From positions 1-64,000 of the forward strand of contig CAVWFR010000009.1 in NCBI GenBank assembly GCA_963754305.1: a stretch of DNA of 64,000 bases, given 5' to 3'. The position numbers and the translations under genes are program-made. Each line of letters begins with the position of its first letter. Positions within the stretch are counted from its first letter, which is position 1. The notes below the pieces were generated by a model. It saw nothing but the letters and a program-made list of their open reading frames with translations, had not been told where the DNA came from and made no database searches. Shown here piece by piece: positions 25,275-34,535 of this stretch. The stretch comes from DATEDA01 sp963754305. Lineage in GTDB: Bacteria > Pseudomonadota > Gammaproteobacteria > Burkholderiales > SG8-39.

Positions 25275-26062
25275 CGCCCCGCCTGGAAGACCGGAAGCAT
25301 AGAGGCGAACGCCGGCAGCTTCCATCGCTCCGGGTAGTCGACGGCGGTGAGATAGAGCCCCTCGGGACCGAACGTGGCCGCGGCACGGGTGCGGTCCCGG
25401 TGCGCCAGCACCTCAGCGAGCCATTCCGGCGGCGCCGCGCCCTTCCCGACGTGCACCAGGCACCCGACCAAGTTGCGCACCATGTGATGCAAGAAAGCGT
25501 TGGCGGTCAGCTCGAAGAGGAGGTACTCGCCGCGCCGCTCGATGCCGGCGGCGAGCAGCCGGCGCACGGGGCTCTTCGCCTGGCACTCCGCCGACCGCAA
25601 TGCGCTGAAGTCGTGCTCGCCGACGAGCGGCGTAAGCGCCGCGCGCATCCGGTCGACGTCGAGCGGAAAGTGAAACCACCCTACCTTTCCCGCGAGCACC
25701 GCCGGCCTCACCGGGTGGTTGTAGAGCACGTAGACATAGCTCCGGCTCGTCGCCGAGAAGCGTGCGTGGAACTCGTCATCGACCTCCGCCGCCCACTGCA
25801 CCGCGATTGCGCCGGGCAGTCCGGAATTGGTCCCGCGCACCCACGCGCTCTCGGGGCGCTCGACCGGTACATCGAAGTGCGCGACCTGCCCGGTCGCGTG
25901 CACGCCGGCGTCGGTCCGTCCCGCTGCAGTCACCCTGATCGGGACGCCGGCGATCGCTCCGGCGGCTGCTTCCACGCGGTCCTGGACGGTGTTGCCGGCA
26001 GGTTGCGACTGCCACCCCGCGAACGGAGCGCCGTCGTAGGCGAGGCCAAGAGCGATTCGCAT
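25271..26062 (-). CDS. truA: tRNA pseudouridine(38-40) synthase
   Basis: TruA modifies U38-U40 in the anticodon arm. The 263-residue protein starts RIALGLAYDGAPFAGWQSQPAGNTVQ and has the catalytic Asp in AAGRTDAGVHATGQVAHFD. Further motifs are RSYVYVLYN and FLHHMVRNLVGCLVHVG, all typical of TruA. The ATG at 26062 is the family start; eight in-frame codons upstream are not. It follows the fimV terminator. Confidence 0.96.
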   Translation of the reverse strand: MRIALGLAYDGAPFAGWQSQPAGNTVQDRVEAAAGAIAGVPIRVTAAGRTDAGVHATGQVAHFDVPVERPESAWVRGTNSGLPGAIAVQWAAEVDDEFHARFSATSRSYVYVLYNHPVRPAVLAGKVGWFHFPLDVDRMRAALTPLVGEHDFSALRSAECQAKSPVRRLLAAGIERRGEYLLFELTANAFLHHMVRNLVGCLVHVGKGAAPPEWLAEVLAHRDRTRAAATFGPEGLYLTAVDYPERWKLPAFASMLPVFQAGR

Positions 26063-26068
26063 GGCGAT

Positions 26069-26099
26069 AAATAACGAAGGCCGCATCTTGCGGCCTTCG
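26069..26099 (-). terminator. Intrinsic terminator downstream of fimV
   Basis: An 11-bp perfect stem (CGAAGGCCGCA, 26075-26085, with TGCGGCCTTCG, 26089-26099) is followed on the minus strand by TTATTTAT. It ends fimV transcription and sits 13 nt before the truA start, so truA-trpFBA probably depend on read-through or on a promoter not recognised. Confidence 0.75.
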
Positions 26100-26140
26100 C
26101 GGGAAGCGTGCGGAGAAACCTCTCCGCTCGCGCTCCGAGC

Positions 26141-28930
26141 CTACCTCAAAGAGTCGAGCATCGACTTCGCCTGCTGCTGCTGCGCCGCGTCGCCCTCTTT
26201 CATCACCTCGTCCAAGAGCTCGCGCGCCCCGTCCTTGTCGCCCATCTCCTCGTAGGCTTTCGCGAGGTCGAGCTTCGTCGCGACTTCCTGCCAGCGGGCA
26301 TCGACCGGCGCGCCGGTGGCCGCTGCGGCATCGCCCTTGCCGAGGTCAAAGCTGAGGCCTGCGAGGTCCAGCCCGCCGGCCGCGCCCGGTGCGGGCTTGG
26401 TCGGCGCGTCGAGCCTGAAATCGAACCCGGGATCGGCCAGCTGCGGCGCCACCATCCGCGCGGTCGTGTCGGCCCCGGTGCGCGGCTTGGTTCCCGGCAA
26501 CTCGAAATCGATCGCCAGCGAGCCCGGCTGGCTCTGGCTCTCGACCATGTCGCTCACCGCCTTCTTAGTGGCTGCGTCCATGATGAACGTGCCACTCGGG
26601 GAGAAGTCGCTCTGCTCCTCGGCGGGCTTCTGCGAATCACCGCCGAGGTCGAGGTCGAACCCGAAGTCGGCGGGTGCCTCGCTGGCGACATCGAGCGACA
26701 GATCGGGTGCGGCAGCGCTCGCCCGCCCGCTGCCGGCTTCCAGATCGAAGTCGATCGTGGGGGCGGGCTTCGTGCCCAGATCGAGCGCGAAATCCGCCAC
26801 GGCCGGCGTCGCTGCGGCGGCGGCTGCCGCCGGCAGCACGACAGTGTCGGGCAGGCGCGATCCCGCCGCCGAGGGCTTGCCGCCGTACATCGGGTTGGTC
26901 GGGTCGATCGAGAGCCCGAGATCGGTCGCCTTCTGCCACTCCGGCCCCTGACCGCCGGTCGCGGCGTAGATCTCGCCCGCGGTCGTTTCGAAAGCCTTAA
27001 GGTCCTTCCGGGCGGCGTAGATCTCGAGGAGCTTGACCCGCACGGCTTGGCGGTTCGGGTCCTTCTGCAGCGCTTCCTTGAGGATCTCCTCGGCCTGCGC
27101 GTCGCGGCCGTAAGCCATATACACGTCCGCCTCGGCGACCGGATCGACCTCGTCGGTGTCGATCGCACCGATGCCGCTCTGGCTGAAATCGGTCTGCAGC
27201 GAGCTGCCGCCGGTGTCGACGCTGCGTCCCCCGGTGGTCCCGAACACGGAGCTCGAGTCCGTCGTCGTCACGCCAAGCAGGCTATTTTCAAGCTTGGCAC
27301 TGCGCTTCTTTCGCCACAGATATCCCCCGACGAGGAGCGCGAGCAGCGCACCGCCCCCGGCGGCCAAATAAAGCGGCTCGTTCAGGGCGGTTTCGAGCAG
27401 GCTCGGCTCCGGCGGCGGCGGCGCCGGCTTCTTGGGCGGGGCTGCAACCGCCTTGGGGGCGTCCGGCGTAGGGGCAGCCTTGGGCGCTTCGGGTGCGGGC
27501 GGCTTCTCGGCCGGTGCGGCCGCGACCGTCGCGGGCTTCTCGGCGGGCGGAGGCGCCGGCGGGGGCTCGGGCGCTTTCGCCGCTGGTGCCGGTTCGACCT
27601 TCGGCGCCTCGGGTTTCGGCGCCTCGACCTTCGGTGGCTCGACTTTCGGCGCCTCGGGCTTGGGCGCGAGCGCGGCCTTGGGGGCCTCGGGCGCCTTAGC
27701 CATCTCGACGGCGGGCGGCTTGACGGCGGGCGCGGGGGGCGGCGGAGCCGGCGCGGCCTTGGGGGCCTGCACCTGCTTCTGCAGATCGGCGAGCTGCTGG
27801 TTCTTCAGCTCGAGCAGCTTCTGCATGTCCTTGACGTTTTTCTCCAGATCGCCGATCCGCGAGTTGGCTTCCTTGATCGCGCGGTCCCGCGCCGCGACGT
27901 CGTCCGCGCGCGCCTGCTCGGCCGCCTTCGCGCTCTTCGCGACTTCGGCTTTCGACACCCGGAGCTCGTCGCGTGGCGCGGGCTTGGGCGCGGGCTCATC
28001 GGCCCGGGGGGTGATCCGGCCTGCGGCGCGCTGCTGCGCGGGCTGATCCGGCGTGGGCGTCGCGGCGACGACCTCCCCGAGCTTGGCGCGGTACTCGTTG
28101 AAGTCCTGCGTCTGCGCGACGACGATCTTGTTCGCATCCGGCGGCGTGACCGCCGCGGCGGTCACGCGGTCGGGGATGGTGAGGATGCGCCCCGTGCGCA
28201 GGAGGTTCATGTTCTTGTTGATGAACGCGTCCTCGTTCGCGCGATACAGGGCGACGAGCATCTGCTGCGCGGTCACGCCCTCGGACTTGTACTGCGCGGC
28301 GATCTTGCCGAGCGTATCGCCCTGCTTCACTTCGTAGTTGCCCGCGGGGCTCGATGCGAGCGGCGGCGAGGCGCCGGGCTTGTCCGCGGGGGTCGCGATC
28401 GGCGCCTGGGCGGGCGCAGGGGCCGGCGGTGCAGAGGCGGTGACCTCCGGCGGCTTCGGCGCCTCGACGGGCTTCGCTTCCGGCGCCGCGACTTTCGGCG
28501 GGGCGGCGGCGATGGGCGGGCCCTTGTACTCGGCCGGATCAAGGAGGAAGGTGTATTGGCGAACAAGGCGTCCCGAGGCCCAGTTCAGCTCGACGAGCAA
28601 ATCGACGAACGGCTCCTCGACGGGATTCAGCGTCGACAGCCGGATGACGTAGCGGTTCTCGCCGCGGCGCTCGAGAATCGCGCGCACCTGCGGCACGACC
28701 GAGCCGAATTCGACGCCCGCTTCGCGGAATGCGTCGGCCGAAGCGATTCGCGCGGCGAGTGTCTCGGCTTCACCGCGCTGGAGGTTCACGATCTCGATTT
28801 CCGCGCGCAGCGGCTGGCCCAGGCCGGACTGCACGGCCAGCTTCCCGAGCCCTGCCGCCAGCCCCACTGACGGCACCAGCAACAGCCCCGCGAGCGCCAG
28901 CAATGTCGTTGTAATCGTTGGTTTTGCCAC
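26141..28930 (-). CDS. fimV: FimV family pilus-assembly / polar hub protein
   Basis: The 929-residue protein has the FimV architecture. A signal peptide (TITTTLLALAGLLLVPSVGLAA) leads into an N-terminal domain GLGKLAVQSGLGQPLRAEIEI, then a LysM peptidoglycan-binding segment (YEVKQGDTLGKIAAQYK), a coiled coil (DLEKNVKDMQKLLELKNQQLADLQKQVQ), and a long Pro/Ala/Lys-rich spacer. One membrane helix (PLYLAAGGGALLALLVGGYLW) follows, and the cytoplasmic C-terminus has TPR-like repeats and the conserved LDLAKAYEEMGDKDGARELLDEVMKEG. FimV supports type IV pilus assembly and polar localisation. The GTG start has a GAGGGGGG ribosome site. Synteny asd-fimV-truA supports the name. Confidence 0.93.
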   Translation of the reverse strand: MAKPTITTTLLALAGLLLVPSVGLAAGLGKLAVQSGLGQPLRAEIEIVNLQRGEAETLAARIASADAFREAGVEFGSVVPQVRAILERRGENRYVIRLSTLNPVEEPFVDLLVELNWASGRLVRQYTFLLDPAEYKGPPIAAAPPKVAAPEAKPVEAPKPPEVTASAPPAPAPAQAPIATPADKPGASPPLASSPAGNYEVKQGDTLGKIAAQYKSEGVTAQQMLVALYRANEDAFINKNMNLLRTGRILTIPDRVTAAAVTPPDANKIVVAQTQDFNEYRAKLGEVVAATPTPDQPAQQRAAGRITPRADEPAPKPAPRDELRVSKAEVAKSAKAAEQARADDVAARDRAIKEANSRIGDLEKNVKDMQKLLELKNQQLADLQKQVQAPKAAPAPPPPAPAVKPPAVEMAKAPEAPKAALAPKPEAPKVEPPKVEAPKPEAPKVEPAPAAKAPEPPPAPPPAEKPATVAAAPAEKPPAPEAPKAAPTPDAPKAVAAPPKKPAPPPPEPSLLETALNEPLYLAAGGGALLALLVGGYLWRKKRSAKLENSLLGVTTTDSSSVFGTTGGRSVDTGGSSLQTDFSQSGIGAIDTDEVDPVAEADVYMAYGRDAQAEEILKEALQKDPNRQAVRVKLLEIYAARKDLKAFETTAGEIYAATGGQGPEWQKATDLGLSIDPTNPMYGGKPSAAGSRLPDTVVLPAAAAAAATPAVADFALDLGTKPAPTIDFDLEAGSGRASAAAPDLSLDVASEAPADFGFDLDLGGDSQKPAEEQSDFSPSGTFIMDAATKKAVSDMVESQSQPGSLAIDFELPGTKPRTGADTTARMVAPQLADPGFDFRLDAPTKPAPGAAGGLDLAGLSFDLGKGDAAAATGAPVDARWQEVATKLDLAKAYEEMGDKDGARELLDEVMKEGDAAQQQQAKSMLDSLR

Positions 28931-28964
28931 CGTGCCCCCCTCGGGGACTTAATCCGAGGTAACT

Positions 28965-28993
28965 AACATAGCATCAGGGATTTAGCCATGCAA
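28965..28993 (-). promoter_or_regulatory. Sigma-70-type promoter of fimV
   Basis: TTGCAT (28988-28993) and TATGTT (28965-28970) are separated by 17 bp on the minus strand, within a locally AT-richer 129-bp spacer between asd and fimV. A CCTCGG/CCGAGG hairpin (28937-28958) lies in the predicted leader. Confidence 0.6.
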
Positions 28994-29059
28994 GCTAATC
29001 CTCCTCCTCAGAATCGCTGCCAAGCCAACTATTTCTCAGGTTATTTTGCCTCGTTCAAC

Positions 29060-30217
29060 TCACGCCGCGGCGGCCTCGCGCGCACCGCCTTTGAGACGGC
29101 TTCCGGACGCCTCCAGGAGGATGCGCAGCATGCGCCGGAGCGGTTCCGCGGCGCCCCAGAGAAGCTGGTCGCCGACCGTGAACGCCGCGAGATACTGCGG
29201 CCCCATCGCGAGCTTCCGGAGACGTCCGACCGGAACCTGGAGCGACCCGGTCACCGCCGCGGGCGAGAGCTCGCGGATGCTCGCTTCGCGCTCGTTCGGC
29301 ACCACGCGCACCCACGGGTTCGCCGCCGCGAGCAGCGCCTCGATCTCCGGTAGCGGGACGTCGCGGGTGAGCTTGATCGTGAGCGCCTGACTGTGGCAGC
29401 GCATCGCGCCGATGCGCACGCAGATGCCGTCCATCGGGATCGGCCGCTCGGCGCGGCCGAGGATCTTGTTGCCCTCGGCCTGCGCTTTCCACTCCTCGCG
29501 GCTCTGGCCGTTGCCGAGGTCCTTATCGATCCACGCGATGAGGCTGCCGGCGAGCGGTACGCCCAAGTGCTCCCTCGGCATGGCGTCGGACCGCAGCGAG
29601 TCGGCGACGCGCCGGTCGATCTCCAAGATCGCCGCGGCCGGGTCGGCCAGGAGCCGCTCGGCGACACGGTGGGCGACGCCCATCTGCGCCAGCAGCTCGC
29701 GCATGTGCTGCGCGCCCCCGCCCGATGCTGCCTGGTAGGTCATGGCGGTCATCCACTCGACCAGCCCGTGCTTGAAGAGGCCGTGCAGGCCCATGATCAT
29801 CAGGCTGACCGTGCAATTGCCGCCGATGTAGTCCTTCACCCCGCGTCGCAAGCCGTCTTTGATGAGATCGAAGTTCACCGGATCGAGGATGATCAGCGCG
29901 TCCTTGCTCATCCGCAGCGCCGACGCGGCGTCGATCCAGTAGCCGTCCCACCCGGTCGCGCGAAGCTTGGGATGGATGTCGTTCGTATAGTCGCCGCCCT
30001 GGCAGGTGATGACGACGTCCATCGCCGCGAGGCTCTTGATCGAGCGCGCGTCCTCGAGCGGGCCCGTGCTGCGGCCCACGTCGGGGCCCTCGCCGCCGAC
30101 GTTCGACGTGGTGAAGAACGACGGGGCGATCAGGTCGAAATCGCGCTCCTCGCGCATGCGCTGTACCAGCACCGAGCCGACCATCCCGCGCCAGCCGACG
30201 AAACCCACTCGCGTCAT
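29060..30217 (-). CDS. asd: Aspartate-semialdehyde dehydrogenase
   Basis: Asd reduces aspartyl phosphate to aspartate semialdehyde for Lys, Thr, Met and diaminopimelate synthesis. The protein has 385 residues from the ATG at 30217 (an in-frame GTG is the codon before). It begins TRVGFVGWRGMVGSVLVQRM, the dinucleotide-binding start of the proteobacterial type, has the active-site Cys in YIGGNCTVSLMIMGLHGL, and the catalytic-His region in GAMRCHSQALTIKL. It lies between leuB and fimV as in Pseudomonas and many betaproteobacteria. Confidence 0.96.
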   Translation of the reverse strand: MTRVGFVGWRGMVGSVLVQRMREERDFDLIAPSFFTTSNVGGEGPDVGRSTGPLEDARSIKSLAAMDVVITCQGGDYTNDIHPKLRATGWDGYWIDAASALRMSKDALIILDPVNFDLIKDGLRRGVKDYIGGNCTVSLMIMGLHGLFKHGLVEWMTAMTYQAASGGGAQHMRELLAQMGVAHRVAERLLADPAAAILEIDRRVADSLRSDAMPREHLGVPLAGSLIAWIDKDLGNGQSREEWKAQAEGNKILGRAERPIPMDGICVRIGAMRCHSQALTIKLTRDVPLPEIEALLAAANPWVRVVPNEREASIRELSPAAVTGSLQVPVGRLRKLAMGPQYLAAFTVGDQLLWGAAEPLRRMLRILLEASGSRLKGGAREAAAA

Positions 30218-30261
30218 CACCGTCCTCGCCTTCCGCCTGAAACAAGCCGCGCGGCCCGCGC

Positions 30262-31341
30262 TTAGCCCAGCGCCGCCACCACCGCATCGCCCATCGCCGC
30301 CGTTCCCACCCGAATCGCGCCGGGTTCGTGGATGTCGGCGGTGCGCAGCCCCTGCGCCAAAACCTTCCGGACCGCGGACTCGATTCGGTCCGCTAGCCGA
30401 TCCTGATTCAAGCTATAGCGCAACATCATCGCCGCCGAAAGGATCGTCGCGAGCGGATTCGCGACATCCTTCCCGGCGATGTCGGGGGCGGAGCCGTGGA
30501 TCGGCTCGTATAGCCCCTTTCCCCGCTCGTCGAGCGCCGCCGAGGGCAGCATGCCGATCGACCCCGTGAGCATCGATGCTGCGTCGGACAGGATGTCGCC
30601 GAACATGTTCCCGGTGACGATCACGTCGAACTGCTTCGGCGCGCGCAGGAGCTGCATCGCGGCATTGTCCACGTACATGTGCGAGAGCTCGACGTCCGGG
30701 TACTCCGCGCCGACGGTGCCGACCACCTCGCGCCACAGTTGTGAGGTCTCGAGCACGTTCGCCTTGTCCACCGAGCAGAGCCGGCGGCTGCGCTTCCGCG
30801 CCGCCTTGAAGCCCGCGTGCGCGATGCGGCGGATCTCCGACTCGGCGTAGCGCATCGTGTCGAAGCCCTCGCGCTCGCCTGCGTCGTTGGTCCGGATGCC
30901 CCGCGGCTGGCCGAAGTAGATGTCTCCGGTAAGCTCGCGCAGGATCAGGAGGTCCAGGCCGGCGACGAGCTCAGGTTTGAGCGAGGAGGCGCCGGCGAGC
31001 TCGGGGTAGATGGTCGCCGGGCGCAGGTTCGCGAACAGGCCGAGCTCCTTGCGCAGGCGAAGGATCGCTTGCTCGGGGCGCTTCGCGCGTGCGAGCTGGT
31101 CGTACTGCGGCCCGCCGACCGCGCCGAACAGGATCGCGTCCGCGCCCTTCGCGACGGCGAGGGTCGCGTCCGGCAACGGGTCTCCGGAGACGTCGTACGC
31201 AGCGCCGCCTACCGGCGCCTCCGCGAGCTCGAAGCGCACGTCCTCGCGCCCGAGCGCGCCGAGCACCCTGACCGCCTGCGCGACGATCTCGGTGCCGATC
31301 CCGTCGCCGGGAAGAACGGCGATCTTCAGGTGAACAGCCAC
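30262..31341 (-). CDS. leuB: 3-isopropylmalate dehydrogenase
   Basis: LeuB oxidatively decarboxylates 3-isopropylmalate in leucine synthesis. The 359-residue protein has IAVLPGDGIGTEIVAQAVRVL, the substrate-binding RKELGLFANLRPA, the RELTGDIYFGQPRG loop, and the metal-binding VTGNMFGDILSDAASMLTGSIGMLPSA. It starts at a GTG that overlaps the leuD stop by 16 nt, so the leu genes are tightly coupled in the order leuC-ecn-leuD-leuB. Confidence 0.97.
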   Translation of the reverse strand: MAVHLKIAVLPGDGIGTEIVAQAVRVLGALGREDVRFELAEAPVGGAAYDVSGDPLPDATLAVAKGADAILFGAVGGPQYDQLARAKRPEQAILRLRKELGLFANLRPATIYPELAGASSLKPELVAGLDLLILRELTGDIYFGQPRGIRTNDAGEREGFDTMRYAESEIRRIAHAGFKAARKRSRRLCSVDKANVLETSQLWREVVGTVGAEYPDVELSHMYVDNAAMQLLRAPKQFDVIVTGNMFGDILSDAASMLTGSIGMLPSAALDERGKGLYEPIHGSAPDIAGKDVANPLATILSAAMMLRYSLNQDRLADRIESAVRKVLAQGLRTADIHEPGAIRVGTAAMGDAVVAALG

Positions 31342-31967
31342 GGCTGCTCCGCCTGGCGGCGCTCCTCGAACGCGTGGATCTTGTCCGCGTGGCGCAGCGT
31401 CAGGCCGATGTCGTCGAGCCCGTTGAGGAGACAGTGCTTGCGCGAGCCGTCGATCTCGAATCTGAACGCGCGGCTACCGTCGGGATAGGCCACCGTCTGC
31501 GCGGCGAGATCGATCGTCAGGCGAAAGCCCGGGAACGCCGCAACGTCGTTGAAGAGACGCTCGACCTCCGACTCGGCGAGGACGATCGGGAGAAACCCGT
31601 TCTTGAAGCTGTTGTTGAAGAAGATGTCGCCGTACGAGGTGGCGATCACCGCCTTGAACCCGTAGTCCGCGAGCGCCCACGGCGCGTGCTCGCGCGAGGA
31701 GCCGCAGCCGAAGTTCTGGCGCGCGAGCAGGATGGTCGCGCCCTTGTAGCGCGGCTGGTTGAGCACGAAATCCGGGTTGAGCGGGCGCCGCGAGTTGTCC
31801 CGCCCCGGCTCGCCGATGTCGGCATAGCGCCAGGCGTCGAAGAGGTTCGGTCCGAATCCCGACCGCGCGATCGATTTCAGGAACTGCTTCGGGATGATCT
31901 GGTCGGTGTCGACGTTGTGGCGGTCGAGCGGGGCGACCAGCCCGTTCAGAACGGTGAATTTTTCCAT
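31326..31967 (-). CDS. leuD: 3-isopropylmalate dehydratase small subunit
   Basis: LeuD is the swivel subunit of isopropylmalate isomerase. The 213-residue protein starts EKFTVLNGLVAPLDRHNVDTDQIIPKQFLKSI and has the conserved ILLARQNFGCGSSREHAPWAL and YGDIFFNNSFKNGFLPIVL. The ATG at 31967 matches the family start; upstream codons in the same frame belong to other sequence. It sits between the entericidin-like gene and leuB. Confidence 0.97.
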   Translation of the reverse strand: MEKFTVLNGLVAPLDRHNVDTDQIIPKQFLKSIARSGFGPNLFDAWRYADIGEPGRDNSRRPLNPDFVLNQPRYKGATILLARQNFGCGSSREHAPWALADYGFKAVIATSYGDIFFNNSFKNGFLPIVLAESEVERLFNDVAAFPGFRLTIDLAAQTVAYPDGSRAFRFEIDGSRKHCLLNGLDDIGLTLRHADKIHAFEERRQAEQPWLFT

Positions 31968-31978
31968 GTGCGTCTTTC

Positions 31979-32164
31979 CTACTTCTGGAAGATCCGTTCG
32001 ATCGAGTCGCCGGCGCGCTCGATCGCGGACCCGGTCGCGCGCCCGGCGCGCTTCACCGCGTCCTCGGTCCTCTGGCCGGCGATCTCGGCGTCGTTCTTCA
32101 CGCCCTGCGCGGTGTCGCACTCGGCGACCGCGAGCGCCGCCGACAAGAGCACGAGGTGTCGCAT
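31979..32164 (-). CDS. Entericidin A/B-like small lipoprotein
   Basis: The 61-residue protein has a short hydrophobic leader (RHLVLLSAALAVAEC) whose Cys is a probable lipidation site, then the entericidin-like sequence DTAQGVKNDAEIAGQRTEDAVKRAG and a Lys-ended tail. Entericidins are small outer-membrane lipoproteins of uncertain role. An entericidin-like gene between leuC and leuD is a recurrent betaproteobacterial arrangement, so this is a genuine small gene and not a leuC fragment. The lipobox AVAEC is imperfect (Glu before Cys). Confidence 0.8.
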   Translation of the reverse strand: MRHLVLLSAALAVAECDTAQGVKNDAEIAGQRTEDAVKRAGRATGSAIERAGDSIERIFQK

Positions 32165-32168
32165 GCGC

Positions 32169-33578
32169 TCAGCTCCACGCCCTGACGTCGACGAAGTGGC
32201 CGGAGATCGCCGCCGCCGCCGCCATCTCCGGGCTCACGAGGTGCGTGCGGCCGCCCGGGCCCTGGCGGCCCTCGAAATTGCGGTTGGAGGTCGAGGCGCA
32301 GCGCTCGCCGGGCGAGAGCTTGTCGTCGTTCATGCCGAGGCACATCGAGCAACCGGGCTCGCGCCACTCGAAGCCGGCGTCCCTGAAGATGCGGTCGAGG
32401 CCCTCGCGCTCGGCCTGCTCCTTCACCCTCCCCGAGCCGGGGACGACCATCGCCAGCCGCACGTTCGACGCGATCCGGCGGCCGCGCACGACGGCGGCGG
32501 CCGCGCGCAGGTCCTCGATGCGCGAGTTCGTGCACGAGCCGATGAACACCTTGTCGATGCGGACGTCGGTCAGCGGCATGTTCGGCTCGAGCGCCATGTA
32601 GTTGAGCGCACGCTCGATGCCGTCGCGCTTCACCGGGTCGCGCTCCTCGTCGGGATCGGGTACACGCGCGTCGACCGGCAGCACCATCTCCGGCGAGGTC
32701 CCCCACGTGACCTGCGGCTTGATTTCGCGCGCATCGAGCGTGACCACGCGGTCGAACTTCGCGTCGTCATCGCTGCGCAGCGTGCGCCAATAGGCGACGG
32801 CACGGTCCCACGCCTCGCCCTTCGGCGCGAACGTCCGGCCCTTGAGGTAAGCGATCGTCGTATCGTCGACCGCGACCATGCCGCAGCGCGCCCCGGCCTC
32901 GATCGACATGTTGCACAGGGTCATGCGGCCTTCCATCGACAGCGCGCGCACCGCGGCGCCGGCGTACTCGATCGCGTAGCCGCTGCCGCCGGCGGTGCCG
33001 ATGCGGCCGATGATCGCGAGCGCCATGTCCTTCGCCGTCACACCTCGCGGAAGCAGTCCCTCGACCAGTACCAGCATGTTGCGTGATTTCTTCGCGACCA
33101 GGCACTGCGTCGCGAGCACGTGCTCGACCTCGGAGGTGCCGATGCCGTGCGCGAGACAGGCGAACGCGCCATGAGTGCTCGTGTGGCTGTCGCCGCAGAC
33201 CACCGTCATCCCCGGAAGCGTCGCGCCGTGCTCGGGGCCGATCACGTGCACGATGCCCTGGTTGCGGTCGCGGAAGGGGAAGTACGCCTTGGCGCCGTGC
33301 TCGCGGATATTCTTGTCCAGGGTATCGACCTGGAGGCGCGAGATCGGGTCGGCGATACCCTGGTCCCAGTCGCGCGTCGGCGTGTTGTGGTCGGCGGTCG
33401 CGACCACTGATCCGGTGCGCCAGACCTTCCGCCCGGCGAGCCGGAGCCCCTCGTAGGCCTGGGGGCTCGTCACCTCGTGCACGAGATGCCGGTCGATGTA
33501 CATGAGCGTCGTGCCGTCGTCTTCGGCATGCACGGCGTGGCTCGCCCAGAGCTTGTCGTAGAGGGTTTGTGTTGTCAT
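32169..33578 (-). CDS. leuC: 3-isopropylmalate dehydratase large subunit
   Basis: LeuC carries the [4Fe-4S] cluster of isopropylmalate isomerase. The 469-residue protein starts TTQTLYDKLWASHAVHAEDDGTTLMYIDRHLVHEVTSPQAYEGL. Cluster Cys residues lie in FIGSCTNSR and in GCSMCLGMNDDKL. VCGDSHTSTHGAFACLAHGIGTSEVEHVLATQ is also diagnostic. It is the first gene of the leucine operon and starts at the ATG at 33578. Confidence 0.98.
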   Translation of the reverse strand: MTTQTLYDKLWASHAVHAEDDGTTLMYIDRHLVHEVTSPQAYEGLRLAGRKVWRTGSVVATADHNTPTRDWDQGIADPISRLQVDTLDKNIREHGAKAYFPFRDRNQGIVHVIGPEHGATLPGMTVVCGDSHTSTHGAFACLAHGIGTSEVEHVLATQCLVAKKSRNMLVLVEGLLPRGVTAKDMALAIIGRIGTAGGSGYAIEYAGAAVRALSMEGRMTLCNMSIEAGARCGMVAVDDTTIAYLKGRTFAPKGEAWDRAVAYWRTLRSDDDAKFDRVVTLDAREIKPQVTWGTSPEMVLPVDARVPDPDEERDPVKRDGIERALNYMALEPNMPLTDVRIDKVFIGSCTNSRIEDLRAAAAVVRGRRIASNVRLAMVVPGSGRVKEQAEREGLDRIFRDAGFEWREPGCSMCLGMNDDKLSPGERCASTSNRNFEGRQGPGGRTHLVSPEMAAAAAISGHFVDVRAWS

Positions 33579-33627
33579 TGGAATGGATAGCCCGCGCCGG
33601 TGCGGCTCGCGCCGCGTCAAAGCGAAA

Positions 33628-33633
33628 ATTATA
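33628..33633 (-). promoter_or_regulatory. Consensus -10 box (TATAAT) upstream of leuC
   Basis: A perfect TATAAT lies 49 nt before the leuC start in an AT-rich patch (33623-33633). No good -35 hexamer was found at 16-18 bp, so activator dependence (for example a LysR regulator) is possible. Confidence 0.5.
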
Positions 33634-33678
33634 ACGGAAGCCGACCCTCCGACCGCCTCGTCGCGCCGGCGACGCGGC

Positions 33679-34500
33679 TCAGCTGCGGCGTCGCGTCGCC
33701 TCGTAAAGCGGCATGACCTTGTCCGCGTAAACCTGCAGGTCCTGGATCCGGGTGGCGGTCGAGGGGTGGGTCGAGAGGAATTCCGGCGGCGCGCCGCCGC
33801 CACCTTGCGCCATCTTCTGCCAGATGCTCACCGCCGCGCGGGGGTCGTAGCCGGCGCGGGCGGCCAGCTCGACGCCGATCCGATCGGCCTCCTGCTCGTG
33901 CAACCGCGAGTTCGGCAAGGTGAAAGTGACCTGCGCCACCATGTCGGCGAGCTGGGCGCCGCCCTGCCCCAGCCCGAGCGCGGCGCTCGCGATGCCGACC
34001 GCGAGACCGGTCGCCATTTGTTGCGAGACCCGCTCGCGGCCGTGCTCGCGCAGGGCATGCGCGATCTCGTGGCCCATCACCGCCGCGAGCTCGTCGTCGG
34101 TCAGCTTGAGCTTCTCGATCAGGCCGGTGTACACGGCCATCTTGCCGCCGGGCATGCACCACGCGTTGAGCTGGGCGGAGGTGATCACGTGCACCTCCCA
34201 CTTCCAGCCGGGCGCGTCGCGCCGGAACACGCCCGTCTGCACGATGAGGCGGTTCGCGATCGTCCGCACCCGCTGCACCTGCGCGGGGTCGCGGTCGAGG
34301 AGCCCCTTGGCTTGCGCGGCGGCGATGGTCTTGGCGTACTGCTGCGTTGCGGCCTTGTCGATCTCGGCGGACGAAACGAGCATCGCCTGCGACCTGTCGA
34401 CCCCGACCGCCCCGGACTGCGTGGTCTTCACCGGCGCGCAGCCGGCGAGGGCAAGCGCGCTCGCGCCGGCGGCGGCGAGGGTACGGATCGAGCGGTTCAT
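33679..34500 (-). CDS. M48 family metalloprotease, lipoprotein (LoiP/YggG-like)
   Basis: The 273-residue protein has a lipoprotein signal (TLAAAGASALALAGC) and a zinc-peptidase HEXXH motif in LAAVMGHEIAHALREHGRERV. The third ligand region is LHEQEADRIGVELAARAGYDP, and the substrate strand is LNAWCMPGGKMAVYTGLI. It is presumably anchored in the outer membrane facing the periplasm and takes part in protein quality control. A second, larger M48 lipoprotein is encoded at 60936. The gene is single and on the strand opposite to nothing nearby. Confidence 0.93.
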   Translation of the reverse strand: MNRSIRTLAAAGASALALAGCAPVKTTQSGAVGVDRSQAMLVSSAEIDKAATQQYAKTIAAAQAKGLLDRDPAQVQRVRTIANRLIVQTGVFRRDAPGWKWEVHVITSAQLNAWCMPGGKMAVYTGLIEKLKLTDDELAAVMGHEIAHALREHGRERVSQQMATGLAVGIASAALGLGQGGAQLADMVAQVTFTLPNSRLHEQEADRIGVELAARAGYDPRAAVSIWQKMAQGGGGAPPEFLSTHPSTATRIQDLQVYADKVMPLYEATRRRS

Positions 34501-34535
34501 CGGGACCTCGGACGCGGAGGTTGACTATAGGTTCG

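Noticed and set aside
26108..28870. A 920-codon open frame antisense to fimV, and many other long antisense frames (for example over dnaK, trpB and the TRAP genes)
   Set aside because: Very high GC suppresses stop codons, so long shadow frames are expected. These have Arg/Ala/Pro-biased nonsense compositions and no domains, whereas the opposite strand encodes clear proteins.
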